A stretch of DNA of 64,000 nt from Adineta vaga (Eukaryota; Rotifera): contig CP075497.1 in the NCBI GenBank assembly GCA_021613535.1, positions 2,170,001 through 2,234,000 of the forward strand, read 5' to 3'. The stretch's first letter is position 1; each line of letters starts with the position of its first letter. The translations under genes and the position numbers were made by a program. The notes under the pieces are model-generated. The model was not told the origin of the DNA. It searched no databases and worked only from the letters and a program-made list of their open reading frames with translations. Of the stretch, positions 47,601-59,011 are shown in pieces.

Positions 47601-48881
47601 CTAATTATCACCCAGGCCAGCACGACGCATTCGACAACGATAACATAATAATGTACCATCTTCTAATGGGCAACAACCACCTAATACAGCTGTTGTTTGC
47701 TCATTACTCAAACTACATTGACAATCCTTGAAACAAGAAGATGAAGAAATCATGAACAAATAAGAAGAGAATTCATTCTTACTTCGCAACGATAACAATC
47801 AACGTGAAAATTTTTATTCATTGCAATAATTCGTGTCGATTCATCCGAACCCTATTTGAAAATATACATCATTTTGTTTAGATTTACTCGATCACGAACC
47901 TCTTCTGGACAAATTGGAAAAGCACATTTCGCACATCGTGGAGCATAAGTACTAAGAAAGAAAAAAGGCAACAATGAATATAAAGAGTGTAAAATTTCGT
48001 ACTTATGATAATCATATAAACAGAATAAACGACGTTCTTTGTTGATAGTAAATGGAAGGCCATCGAGACATTCATTGCAAACTGTACAACGAAAACATCC
48101 CGGATGATAAGTATTACCCAAGGCTTGAAGCATCTAGAAAGAAAAGAAATATCAACTGAATAGATGTCTTCAAAGAAGATAATACTTTATCCATAATTAA
48201 ATGATCACAAATATGACATTTTTCTACTGTTTGTTGAAAACCCGTAAACTAAAAATCATAAAATATATTTTTCTTAGTTTTGTTTTTTTTATAAGAGAAA
48301 ATTCTTACTAGATAATCTTCCTCACAATAGACTTGATCTTGTACACGATAGAATGCTTTTCCTCGTAATGTTCGAGAACAAACAACACATTTAAAACAAT
48401 CATTATGATAAAGTTCATCCATAGCTTGACAAGCATCTGAAGAACTTGTAACTGATTCTCCACATTTTGTACATTGTCCATAATATTCATCAACTGTTGC
48501 TTCATTTTCAAGTTCTTTTTCTAAACGTAATGTCAATGCAGCTAATTTTCGATGTACATCATTTATAGCTGGTCCTGGACTCGGATGATTTCCACGTGCT
48601 GTTGGTATGACATGATTAAATGATATTGGAGTTCGTGGTGGACGAATATCTGGTGTACGAATAGTTATTCGAGAAAAATCATGTGTTCGATTTGGATGAT
48701 GATGATGTTGATGATGAATAGAGGGTGTATGGAGTTGACCATTGACGGTAACATTAAATCGAGGTCGAGGTAAATGTAGAACAGGTCTTTGTTGATTGAT
48801 ATATAGTGTACTTGAATTATGAAAAGGACCTGGAGAGGAAGGAGATTGTTCTCGGCCTCGATTAAGTGGAACGTAATTCAT
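47601..48881 (-). CDS. Ajuba/LIMD1/WTIP-type triple-LIM protein, copy 2
   Basis: A paralogue of the gene at 32955-34529, with a better-preserved Ajuba-type LIM region. Minus strand, stop at 47601-47603. The disordered N-terminus has His and Pro runs ([12 protein letters not shown]). LIM1: [43 protein letters not shown]2: [46 protein letters not shown]3: [35 protein letters not shown]. The DACQAM, LDGLPFT and LCYRCRM motifs match vertebrate LIMD1/WTIP closely. I give the first ATG at 48881, but its frame stays open upstream to about 49155 without an ATG, so an extra 5' exon is likely and the N-terminus is uncertain. Confidence 0.87.
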
Positions 48882-51081
48882 ATCGAATTGTTGTTCGAAA
48901 TTGATTATATGATTATCAATCGAAGAATTAGAAGATATTGGTGGATTTGTAGTCGGTAAAGTAACATCATATGGTAGATTTGAAAGACCAATAGCTGTAG
49001 TCAGATTTTGTTGAGAATAATTTGAAGAATGAATAGGTAATAATGTTTTCGATTGTGGCGAACCCAGATTGTCGTTGATAGATATTCGTTGGTACCAGCA
49101 CCATTCGATAGACGTACGACGTGCGAGTGTATAGATGCGTTTTTTATGAGGATATCAATACGACGGATACGATTCACTTTTTTTCTTTCTGTTTTTTTCT
49201 TCTTTCTTTCCTCCTATCAACACCTCGAAGTATCAGAAAATCTTGTTGATCATCGATGAAAGAGAAAAATATTGTTTGTTCCTGTAACTATTGCTCTGTA
49301 TACAACTATTCTCGACAGAAGTTTATCTTTTGTCCATATCTTCTAACAGTAATGGCATCAACCAATCTCCTTTTCTTTTTCTTCTTTTTCTTCTTCTTCT
49401 CGTTCTTTTCCCGTTAGACTCGATTGTTACTATTTATTCGTGCTTGTATAGAGAAAAATACACGATTGTTTAACTATGCGATATGGGGAAAAAAAGAAAA
49501 ACAGAAAGGTCAATATCTTGTTTTGACGTAGATTGAGAAGAAAAACTTGACTTTACAAAAGATATTACAATTCATTGTATAATTCAATATTGTCTCGATT
49601 TTCTGTTGAACATCTTATAGTACATTGAAAATCAAAAACAATGATTGATTAGATTATGATACACCCAAGGCAACATCGCAAGATCCAAAATGATCTCCAT
49701 TAATCAATATATCGAGGAAAAAAGAAGGATAATTTGAAATGAAACGTTCGATCAATTGATTCTCTATATGACAATAAGAAAGGTTACGACGTGCCCAATA
49801 TAAACTGATGAAAATCTTCTATAATATTGTATACAATAAGCATCACGGCATAAAGAAATCATGCATTATGAAAATATAGACATTAACAAAAACAAATCAA
49901 ACGCGTCAAATAGAAAACGAATGATAACAAGCGAATATGCTTAAACATAAATAGTTGCTTTTATCAATAGAACAATCAACAAACGAAGTTGTTGGCAGAA
50001 AATTGGTACTCATTATCATTCAATTTTAGATGGCATGAAAAGTTATTATTTCATACATTACAAAAATATTTCTTCTATTAATCATCGATTATCAAGATAG
50101 TATACTAATCTATGATATATATATATATATATTGAAACATATTTCGTCATAGTTCAAGAAAATATCTTTTGTTTGTCCTTTCTTTCATCAACAACTGTAT
50201 CATCATAGATCATTTTCTTTTAATCCTTGATTATTAACTATTCTTATTCGTTCGTCATCGCATACAAAAGACACTTCCGGATAGATCAAATTTCATCTTA
50301 AAACAACAGTCATTAACGTACTTCAAACATCATCGTTTGTTGCTTGATACAAGAAGCAATGACGAATATAAGTCTGATACTCGACACCTGCTGTGCAGTA
50401 TGTTTGTTGTATGAGAAATGATCGAAAAATAACTGATAATTTCATAATCTCTCGAGATTTCTAAGATATTTATGCCGACTTGAACTAATAAGAATGATTA
50501 ATAAACATTATTTTATAACTAGTTGTTCAATAATCTAAAGATAAATGCATTTGATAACAGAAAAAACTATTATAATCATATGTAGTGATGCTTGAGAAAA
50601 GATATTAAGCAACAAACATGAACGCTTCTTTTTCTACTTCTCAATTATTCATTAACAATGTATTTCGATCAGACTGTTCATTGACCTATATTCTCAAATG
50701 GGATAAAAAAATAATCATTCAATCACTATCTGATGTATATTTCGATTGAAGTTCGTTGTTTCTATAATAACAACATGGAATTACATTGTTCATATTAGCC
50801 AGTTAATTTATTTATTAAAAAAAAGGAATCCATCAAGATATAATAATAATAATAATATATAAATAAAGACATTAACAAAACGAGACACTGGGAAAAGGTT
50901 GAATACTCTAAACATAAAATAAAATACGGAATGATTCTACAATTCCCATATATGTAAATATATCTGCATATAAATATGAATGAGAATGATAAATATGTTG
51001 TATTGCACATACATACAAAGACAAAATCTATTTATAAAAAAGAAGTGAAATTGTTGATTGTTCAATATCCGATTGTTGATA
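48882..51081. other. Non-coding region between LIM copy 2 and alpha-SNAP
   Basis: About 2.2 kb with no supported gene. The part to about 49155 keeps the LIM frame open and may hold missing 5' coding sequence. Further on are a TTC/CT-rich tract (about 49367-49405), (AT)n near 50117-50132 and a (TAA)n-like run at 50840-50860. The rest is plain AT-rich sequence and the alpha-SNAP 3' UTR. Confidence 0.4.
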
Positions 51082-52009
51082 TCATTTCAGATCCATATCT
51101 CCATTAATTTTCTTTCCAATATCATCAATCATGGAACGAAATATTCGATCTGCACGTAATGGTGTTAATGGTGTATCATCAAAATGTTTCATAAAAGCTT
51201 CTTTATTCTGTTCTTCCATATCTGTCATTAATTGTCGAAGTAATTTCACTTCAAGAGAACGTTCTTCAAATAATGGATTATCTTGTAAATATCGATTTAA
51301 TGCTGTATTTGCATTTTCAATATCAATACATAATGCACACATTGTTGCTCTAAGATTTAGAAGTATAATGAAGATAAAATTAGAAGAATGATTGTTACCT
51401 TAACCAATAATCTTTGGAAGTAAATTTTAACATTCCATCATCTTTTGTTTTATCTGCCATTTCTTCATATTCTTGTTGAGCTTGAATATATTCTCGTTGT
51501 AAAACAAGTGTTTCAGCCATTTTCTTTTGAACACGATTTGCAGCAGATTTTTGTCCTTCTTGTTTTAAAAATCGATAAGCTTCTCGTAAACATTTCATCA
51601 TAGGTTCAAAATTATTCATTTGTTCATGCAATTCAGCAGCTTTTTCTAATATTTGTGATGCCATCGTCCATTTACCTTGACTCATATTTAATTCTGCTGC
51701 ACGCATTAACGGAGCTACAGCTTGAGGAACATCAAACATTTTATATGATGATGAAATCGCTTCGTACATTTGAGCTTTTTCATAGTCTTCTGCACTTAAA
51801 TCTAAAGCTCGTTTATAAGCTTCAACAGCTGCTGGATAATCACTTTCAGCTCGTGCCGCATTTCCAGCTTGAATGTAAAGTTCCCGAGCATCATCCGTTG
51901 CTCCACTACCTGCTCCAATCATTCGTTGAAAAAATCCATTTGCCGATTTTGCTTTTTTATTTGCTTCAGCCATTAATTGAGTTGCTGATTTATTCGTTTT
52001 ATTCGCCAT
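51082..52009 (-). CDS. NAPA: Alpha-SNAP (NSF attachment protein)
   Basis: Binds SNARE complexes and recruits the ATPase NSF to take them apart after membrane fusion; cytosolic and peripheral on membranes. Minus strand, ATG at 52009, exons 52009-51401 and about 51346-51082, about 290 residues against 295 in human alpha-SNAP. The TPR-like helical repeats are recognisable (FFQRMIGAG, LYIQAGNAARAESDYPAAVEAYKRAL, APLMRAAELNMSQGKWTMASQILEKAAELHE). FTSKDYWLRATMCALCIDIENA matches the conserved YSAKDYFFKAALCHFCID block, and the acidic end (GKKINGDMDLK) corresponds to the C-terminus that stimulates NSF. This favours alpha/beta over gamma-SNAP. An alternative in-frame ATG at 52072 would add 21 residues, but a TTTTTTCAG acceptor between them suggests a 5' UTR intron or trans-splice site. 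Confidence 0.9.
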
Positions 52010-52179
52010 GTTTTCTATAGAAAAATCTGAAAAAAGCAAATTCACTTGATTTGATTCTTTTTTCATTTGCATGTCTCAGTTATATTTTCAATCAGAAGAA
52101 TACTAATTACAAAGAGAGAGAAAAAGAAAAAGAATCGATGTAGATCATACACGGATGGGTCTAGTTTTGATTTTCTTTT

Positions 52180-53474
52180 TTACATCTAAATGAAAAGCAA
52201 AATGATCAAATCGAAACTTGAGATTTATTTGATTTTTTACCTTCCAACGATTTCCACAGTTTTTACAAAAAACAAATAATGTCATTGGTTCATCCGCACT
52301 ACGTGTTTGAGCTTCTGTATATGCACAATTATGTTGTTTACATCTATAAAAAGTTTACTAAATATTATCAAAAGAGAATCAATTCGATTTCCTTACCGTC
52401 GACATTGAATAAGGTCAGTACCCACGCCTTCATCTGTTGCAAGTTGATATTCATTAATAGCAAGATCCGTTAATTTTAATCGTTCTTGTTTCAATGCATC
52501 ACTTGCCATTTCCTGTATTACAAAACGAGAAAAAATTGATAATAAATTCTAATAAAACATACTTCAGCAGATAGAACAGCTAATCGTTCTGGTGTAATTA
52601 AACCAAGAAGAACATTAATACGAAGATTGGGATTTTTTGCATCTTTTAAATTGGAAATACGACTACGAATACGATTACGATACTTAACACTTGTATCTTT
52701 TAATTCTTTATAAATCGCTGGAAAAAAAAGGTAATATAGTTTTTCTTTCTACTAGAAAAAAAAGGAGTTTCGATTGTACCATCTTCACATCGTGCAGCTA
52801 ATTCAACTGGATCAGCGGAACCTTCGGGTAATTCAACCATAGAAAGCGCACTAGCCAATAGATCGCGTGATTTTAATCTAAAATCAAATAAGAAAACTTT
52901 CTTCTATCATAAATTTCACATTTCTTCTTACCTAACATCATCATTTGTATGTAAACCTGTAAAACTACTCGATGACGAAGTAGCTTGATATGGCTTTCGT
53001 TCAAATGATTTCATTGACTCACTGGTTTTTCCATTGATTTCTTGAGAATTTTGGCTATTATTATTACTACTACTACTACTCGCTGTTACAGTTTGCTTTT
53101 CATCTTTATTGACTGGTGTCGATGTTGATTCTTGAAAAGATGATTAAATCAATAGATCAATTAGAATAAACATCTTACCAGGTACAAGTTTCTTCCAATT
53201 TTTTAGAAGACTTTTCGCAACAGTTGAAAGATCTTCATTGGCAATTAATCGTCGTAAATTATTCACAGTTTTTCCAATACCAGTTTTTTGTAAAATATTG
53301 AGTGTTATACGTGATTCTTGTAAACGTCCAAGTAAATCTCGAGCAATACTTTCATCCTAGATTTATTTACATGAAAGGAAAAATTGATTTTAATCGAAAA
53401 CAACATACAAAATCGGATTTATCAATCATTTTTTGTAATTTTCGATTGATTTTCACGATTTCTTCTTCAGCCAT
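52180..53474 (-). CDS. TCEA: Transcription elongation factor TFIIS
   Basis: Rescues backtracked RNA polymerase II by promoting RNA cleavage in its active site; nuclear. Minus strand, ATG at 53474. Domains in order: the N-terminal LW/TFIIS-N helical bundle ([42 protein letters not shown]), a Ser-rich linker, the central Pol II-binding domain ([67 protein letters not shown]) and the C-terminal zinc ribbon ([37 protein letters not shown]). The catalytic acidic pair D-E in RSADEPMT is intact. A final 55-nt intron (52186-52240) leaves a last exon with one Met codon and a TAA. The alpha-SNAP gene follows 170 bases downstream on the same strand. Confidence 0.95.
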
Positions 53475-54062
53475 CTCGTAGAATCGATTGATATAAAAAT
53501 ATCAAATAATTGTTGTTTTTTAAAAGACACTTGTCTTGTCTTTTTCCTCGGATAAAAATCACCACAAATAAATTTATTAGTCATTTTTATGTCAAAAATT
53601 TTTCTCTTATCAAAGAAATTTATTTACCAAAAAAACATCAAATTTCAAATAAATATACAAAATCAATTTAATTAAAAAAACAAAATTTTATTTGCAATAG
53701 ATGGCGTTAGTAAATGGATAATGGTTCAGTTTAAAATTTTATTCGTTCATTGAGGATTTTCTCTACGATACGAAACGAAACGAAAAGTTAGTTATTCTTT
53801 GAATTGAATTTGAATGATAAAAAAACAAGTTTGTCTATGATTGTTGTGTAATTACATAGAAATCTGATTGATGAAAGGTCTGTGTTTTTGTTCTGTCAAT
53901 TTAGATCATATAAATCGTTTGTTTGCAAACATCACACTCGTCTTGTGTATAAACAAAACGAAAGAGAAAAAAGAGATTAGAACGGAGCTTGATTTGACTT
54001 CATCGAACGAACGATGTCCATCAATAAGCAACGATTTAGTTACTATTATTCATTTATATACA
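53475..54062. other. Divergent promoter region, TFIIS and chitinase
   Basis: AT-rich region of about 590 bases between the two ATGs. No gene or clear core promoter element recognised. Confidence 0.35.
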
Positions 54063-56036
54063 ATGACGACAGGTATTTTAACTTTTCTTCTAACAATCAT
54101 ATCGTTTACCATTCAACAAAGTACAAAAAAAATGAAAATAATTTCAATTTAACTATTTTCCTTTATTTAGTTCGAACAGATTGTCAAAATGAAACAGTAA
54201 CCGAATCAAAATTTGTCTATCGACGTGTGTAAGTTTGTTCTTTATTGAGAAACACATCCCTCATCATTTCTAAAATTCTTCTCTAGTTGTTATTTTGCCA
54301 ATTGGGCGGCAAAACGATATGATAATATCAGTCGATTAGCACCCGAAGATATCGATCCATTTCTATGTACACATATTAATTTTGCTTTTGCAAAAGTTCT
54401 TGAAAGTTTAGTTCTTGCACCTTATGAAGAAGATGATTTGAAAGGTTGGACAGCAAATTCCAAGGGCATGTATGAACGAATATTGAAATTGAAAGAAACC
54501 AATCCTGATCTACGTGTTCTTCTCAGTGTGGGAGGATGGACACATGCATCACGTGGTTTTAATGAAGTATCAAAAACAGCAGCGAATATGTAAGGTTTTA
54601 GTTTTCAAAAAGAAAATACGAATTATTTGAATTATTCAATGTAGAAAAACATTTGTCAAGAATAGTGTGAAATTCTTACGTGATAATAAATTTGATGGAT
54701 TAGATTTAGATTGGGTAAATGAATGTGTGTTACATTGTGATTTGATCTCGAAATATTCTATTGACATAGGAATATCCAGGAGCGAAAGATCAAGGTGCTG
54801 AGCCTCATTCAAAAACCGGTTATACAAAATTAGTAAAAGTAAAAAAGAATCAAGGAGATTTTCAATTCTAAATCGATTATTCTAATCAAAATAGAAATTA
54901 AGTCGAGTGTTTGCACGTGAAGCTGAACGAACAGGTCAAGAGAAACTTTTATTAACTTGTGCAACAGGTATTCGATCAATCGAAAAAACAAAATAAGATT
55001 TTACTCGATTCTTTTAGCTGCTGCACGACATCGAATCGAAGCTGGTTATGAAGTTGAAGAAGTCTGCAAGTAAGAAATCTTCTCTCATATCTTCTATCAA
55101 ACATTGATTTTACTTGAAGATACTTTGATTTTATATCTGTCATGACTTGTAAGTAATAATCGTTTTATTGTACAAATGAAAAGATATTCGTATGATGAAT
55201 TTAGATGATTATCATGGTAGTTGGGATGGTAAAACAGGACATAATAGTCCATTGTATGCAATGCGTAATGAACGGAAGAAATTTCGTGAATGGAATATCA
55301 ATAGTTCGATGCATGTTTGGGAAGAACTTGGTTGTCCGAAAGAAAAACTGAATATCGGCCTTTCTGCTTATGGTTTTGTTTATTTTTGTATTTAAATTAG
55401 TTCTCTTATGAATCAATTATTTAGGACGAGCTTTTTCGTTATTTGGAGAAACAGGTATGTCGAATGGTAAACCAAAATCAAAGAAGAAATCTTCGATTGG
55501 AGTAAAAGCAAGTGCTGCTGAAGCAGGAAAATATACACGAGAAGCGGGTGTTTTAGCCTATTATGAAGTAAATTTCAATTGAATTGTAAAAAATCATTAT
55601 AACATTTTTCTAGATTTGTGAATTATTACAAAATAATCCAAATAATCGTGTCTTTTGGCATCGACAAATGAGTGTTCCCTATGTTTCAAGTAAAACCTTA
55701 TGGATTGGTTTTGATAATGTTCGAAGTGTAACTCTTAAAGTAAATCGAAGTGGTTATCTAATAAAAGAAATTCTTATTGGTAAAATCTAGATGCAATTTT
55801 TAAAAGAACAAGGTTATGGTGGTGTTATTATTTGGTCATTAGATCTTGATGATAAAACAGGTGAAGTTTGTCATGAAGGTCCATTTCCAATTTTTAACGC
55901 AGCAAAACGTGAATTACTCATTTTACCAGAACATCTTGCAAGTAAAACATCAACATGTTCAGATGAAAATGTAACGATAGCAATTGAACATCTACATTCT
56001 CGAATGACTCGAATAAAACAAAGTAAAATTAGATAA
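54063..56036 (+). CDS. GH18 chitinase, secreted
   Basis: Hydrolyses chitin outside the cell. About nine exons and about 420 residues. The ATG at 54063 gives a signal peptide (MTTGILTFLLTIISFTIQQ). The GH18 barrel shows VCYFANWAAKR, THINFAFAK, LLSVGGWTHAS, the catalytic DGLDLDWEYPG with the D-x-x-D-x-D-x-E acid, [37 protein letters not shown], the chitinase insertion region (CELLQNN to VPYVSSKTLWIGFDNVRSV) and GGVIIWSLDLDD. No chitin-binding domain or Ser/Thr linker follows, so this is a catalytic-domain-only form. Rotifers have chitinous eggshells and jaws, so remodelling or feeding roles are plausible but not shown. Confidence 0.93.
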
Positions 56037-56271
56037 ACGAAAGAAATTCATTGAAAATTAAGTTCGACTTTTTCGTTTAGATAGTTTCTTTCTTTTCTAC
56101 CTGGTGTTACGAAATTTACTTGGATAAAAATCAAATCATCGAAATTTCTGTTGTTTTTTTTTGTAATTTTTAGATGAATCGAATAAACTCAAACGATGAA
56201 ACTGATGATAACCTGTTCATATAGGAGGGGGCGAAATGACCTAGCTCTACAAAATTTTGTCTCTTCTCTAG

Positions 56272-57000
56272 ATGGTAGATCATTTAATTGACTTACGAGA
56301 TCGAGTTGGTCTTGCTCTTTCTGCCAATCGTTATCATGATGTGATCTCTATTTATAAAAACTATCTGGAAACTTTCGATGATATTCCACCAATGGATCGT
56401 CAAATGCTTTATATTGCTTATAGTAAACTTATTCTTGATTATAATTTTAAATCTTATTGGAAATTAACTTCAATTGAACTAAAAGAAAAGATTGAATTCG
56501 ATTATCTTGAATTAATTGAAAAAGAAATTGATTATTTTTGTAATGATATTGTCGAATTAATTGATGATTATTTCCTTGCATCAAAATTAAATCAAGATTT
56601 AGATACTATTATCACATTAAGACAACGGGCTGATTTTCTTTACTTTAATTCATCGATTGCAAGGCCAGCAACAAAACAAATTCTACTTCAATCAGCTTTA
56701 CGATCGTATACGGAAGGTAGATTTGAGATGATTTCTATTTGGAAAAGAAAACTCAGGAATTTAGGTGTGGAACGATCTTGTTTAACATTACCAATCAATG
56801 AACCTGAACGAGTATTGATTCAACTTCGTAAATGTGCTTGTGAAGTACAATTATCCAATGGAAAATGTACTTCCGAAACATATTTCGAATTAGTTCATGC
56901 CATTGAAGAAATGAAATCTTCGAATCTATCAACTGATAATTCCTTAATTGTTCAAATGGAATCCTATCGATTAGAATTAGAAAAACTTCGATGTAAATAG
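56272..57000 (+). CDS. Highly diverged 14-3-3-like protein
   Basis: A single exon of 242 residues, close to the 245 of typical 14-3-3 proteins. Family landmarks survive in order: RYHDVISIYKNYLE (14-3-3: RYDDMAACMK), AYSKLILDYNFKSYWKLTSIELKEK ([22 protein letters not shown]), IEKEIDYFCNDIVELIDDYFL ([20 protein letters not shown]), LRQRADFLYFNSSIA (LKMKGDYYRYLAEVA), NEPERVLIQLRKCACEVQL (HPIRLGLALNFSVFYYEI) and SLIVQMESYRLELEKL (TLIMQLLRDNLTLW). The phosphoserine-binding Lys49 and Arg127 are replaced, and the loop holding Arg56 is about two residues longer. It may not bind phosphopeptides normally. The ATG directly follows a CTCTAG acceptor-like sequence. The chitinase stop is 235 bases upstream. 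The identification rests on alignment by eye. Confidence 0.7.
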   Translation: MVDHLIDLRDRVGLALSANRYHDVISIYKNYLETFDDIPPMDRQMLYIAYSKLILDYNFKSYWKLTSIELKEKIEFDYLELIEKEIDYFCNDIVELIDDYFLASKLNQDLDTIITLRQRADFLYFNSSIARPATKQILLQSALRSYTEGRFEMISIWKRKLRNLGVERSCLTLPINEPERVLIQLRKCACEVQLSNGKCTSETYFELVHAIEEMKSSNLSTDNSLIVQMESYRLELEKLRCK

Positions 57001-57350
57001 AAATTTTCGACCTATTTTCTTGTTTTTATAAATGAAAGAATAAATATTGACTGAAAGAAAACTTGACGGTATTGTCATAGGTTGTTTTTCTTACAAACAT
57101 TTTTACCAAAAAAGGTGATTTGAAAAATGTCCAAATAAGGCAAAGAATACCAGTAATAGATGAATCATCACCATATGTTTTGCGTTCTGTTCTTTTCTCT
57201 TACTCTTTTATCAAGTAAAAAAAACATTAACTTACTTCTCTGTACAGATATGTAGATATCGAACGATATATATATATATATACATAAATGCGCATTCCTT
57301 TTCTTCTTCTTCTTTTCTAGAAAAAGAAAATAGCAGCATCGTGACATAAT
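57001..57350. other. Intergenic, 14-3-3-like to F-box gene
   Basis: Contains AATAAA at about 57041-57046 as a likely polyadenylation signal of the 14-3-3-like gene, an (AT)n run at about 57270-57282, and a pyrimidine tract ending TTTTCTAG at 57313-57320, 30 bases before the next ATG, which could be a 3' splice or trans-splice acceptor. Confidence 0.45.
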
Positions 57351-58759
57351 ATGGCATCATCGATGGAAATAATACCATGCCTTATCAATGACCTTCCTGA
57401 ACTTGTTCTAGTTCATATTTTTTCTTTTTTAACAATTGATGAACGACAATTAATCGAAGAAACATGTAAATTATGGTATAATATTTTACGAACATCTCGT
57501 CGTTTAGCATTTCATTGTGTTGTACAATTACATGCACTTGTTGAAGATGTTCCAATGCCAACACGATTAGGTCGTGTTTTACCTCGATGGACAAGATTAA
57601 CTCAAAATATATCCAAGCCAACACAATCCATTGAACCAAGACCATATGGTTATATTCAACAATATCTCAAACGATTTCGAAATGATATTAAATATTTGTC
57701 TATTGATGTTGAACAACATGATATTTCATGTCGATATGTTCTTTGTCAACTTTTAACACTTTTTGCTCCAGAACAATGTTCACAAGGTCGACAAATTCGT
57801 ACATTTTCCCTTCGATTTATCAGTCATAATCCTTTATTAATGAAATCTCAAGATATTATTCAAGCTCTACGAAACTTTTTTCAATATGATGCTTCAAAAA
57901 ATCATCGACAATCACTTTTATCTTGTGATCTATCTGGTTTGACCGTCTCTTTAGATGATGATACAATCCTAATGTTAATAAAACATAATCCTTGTTTACG
58001 TAAATTAAATTTACAAGATCAATCTTTAGTTTGTATATTAACACCATTTTGTATTTTACAAATTCTTGATGCACTGAAAGATCTTGAAGATATTTGGATC
58101 GATATGATTTCTCTATCTGATGAATTTATTTTAATGCTCATTGCAGAAGATGATGAACAACAACAACCAATTAGAAAATATTCATCATTTAAACATTTAG
58201 GCGTAAGAATTCGACGTGAGGAAAAATTTTCCGATGAAATTGATAAAAGTTTATGGCAAAAATTACATGAAAAATATCCTCATTTGAAAATGACATTAAA
58301 TTTTGGTTTAACAACACCTTTAAATCGCATTCGAGCTTACATGAAAGCAGATTTACAATTACCGGTAGATTTCTTTGTCAAATTTGTAAATTCATTTTAA
58401 TCTTTCTTTTTCATTAGGTACAAACATTGATAATCAATACACCGATTCCACTTGTTGATGAACTTTGTTTGGCTGCAAATAGTTTTGCTGAGACTTTAGA
58501 AAATGTTCATATTTGTACATCTGGTCAATGGGTATCAATGACACGAACACCAAATTTCATTAAAGCTGTAGTCTATCTAGCATATAGATGTATCCATTTA
58601 CGTACATTGTATGTAGATGTTGCACTGGATGCAGATGCTATCGAAGAAATCTGTCGATTACATCCACATTTAAAAGAACCTGGTGCAAGTAAACTTCTAC
58701 TTACTGATAGTCCAACACATACAATAAATCCTGAAGATATGGGCGATCTATTTGGTTGA
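57351..58759 (+). CDS. F-box protein with LRR-like region
   Basis: Substrate receptor candidate of an SCF ubiquitin ligase. Two exons (57351-58364 and 58418-58759) encode 451 residues. An F-box lies at about residues 12-52 (INDLPELVLVHIFSFLTIDERQLIEETCKLWYNIL). The rest has Leu-rich segments with loose LRR spacing (LRKLNLQDQSLV, LEDIWIDMISLSDEFI, IHLRTLYVDVALDADAIEEICRLHPHLKE), as in the FBXO33/FBXO39 group. No substrate can be inferred. The start follows a candidate acceptor at 57320. Confidence 0.8.
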
Positions 58760-59011
58760 ATTGTTTGTTTTCCTAATGAAATTTTTTTATTTATAAAAAT
58801 AATCATGCTTGTATTTTGATCCTAAACCATTTTTAATGTAAAATATGTATTACAATTATTTTCAATGAATAATTCGTTTTCAAACGAACTGTCAAATCTT
58901 ATTCATAGAATTTTTAATGAAACTGTCAAGATAAAAGTTTCTTTAGAATATTATCTCAAGGATTATTATTTGATCTGAGTATTAACATTGACTGTTGAAT
59001 TTACAATGCAA

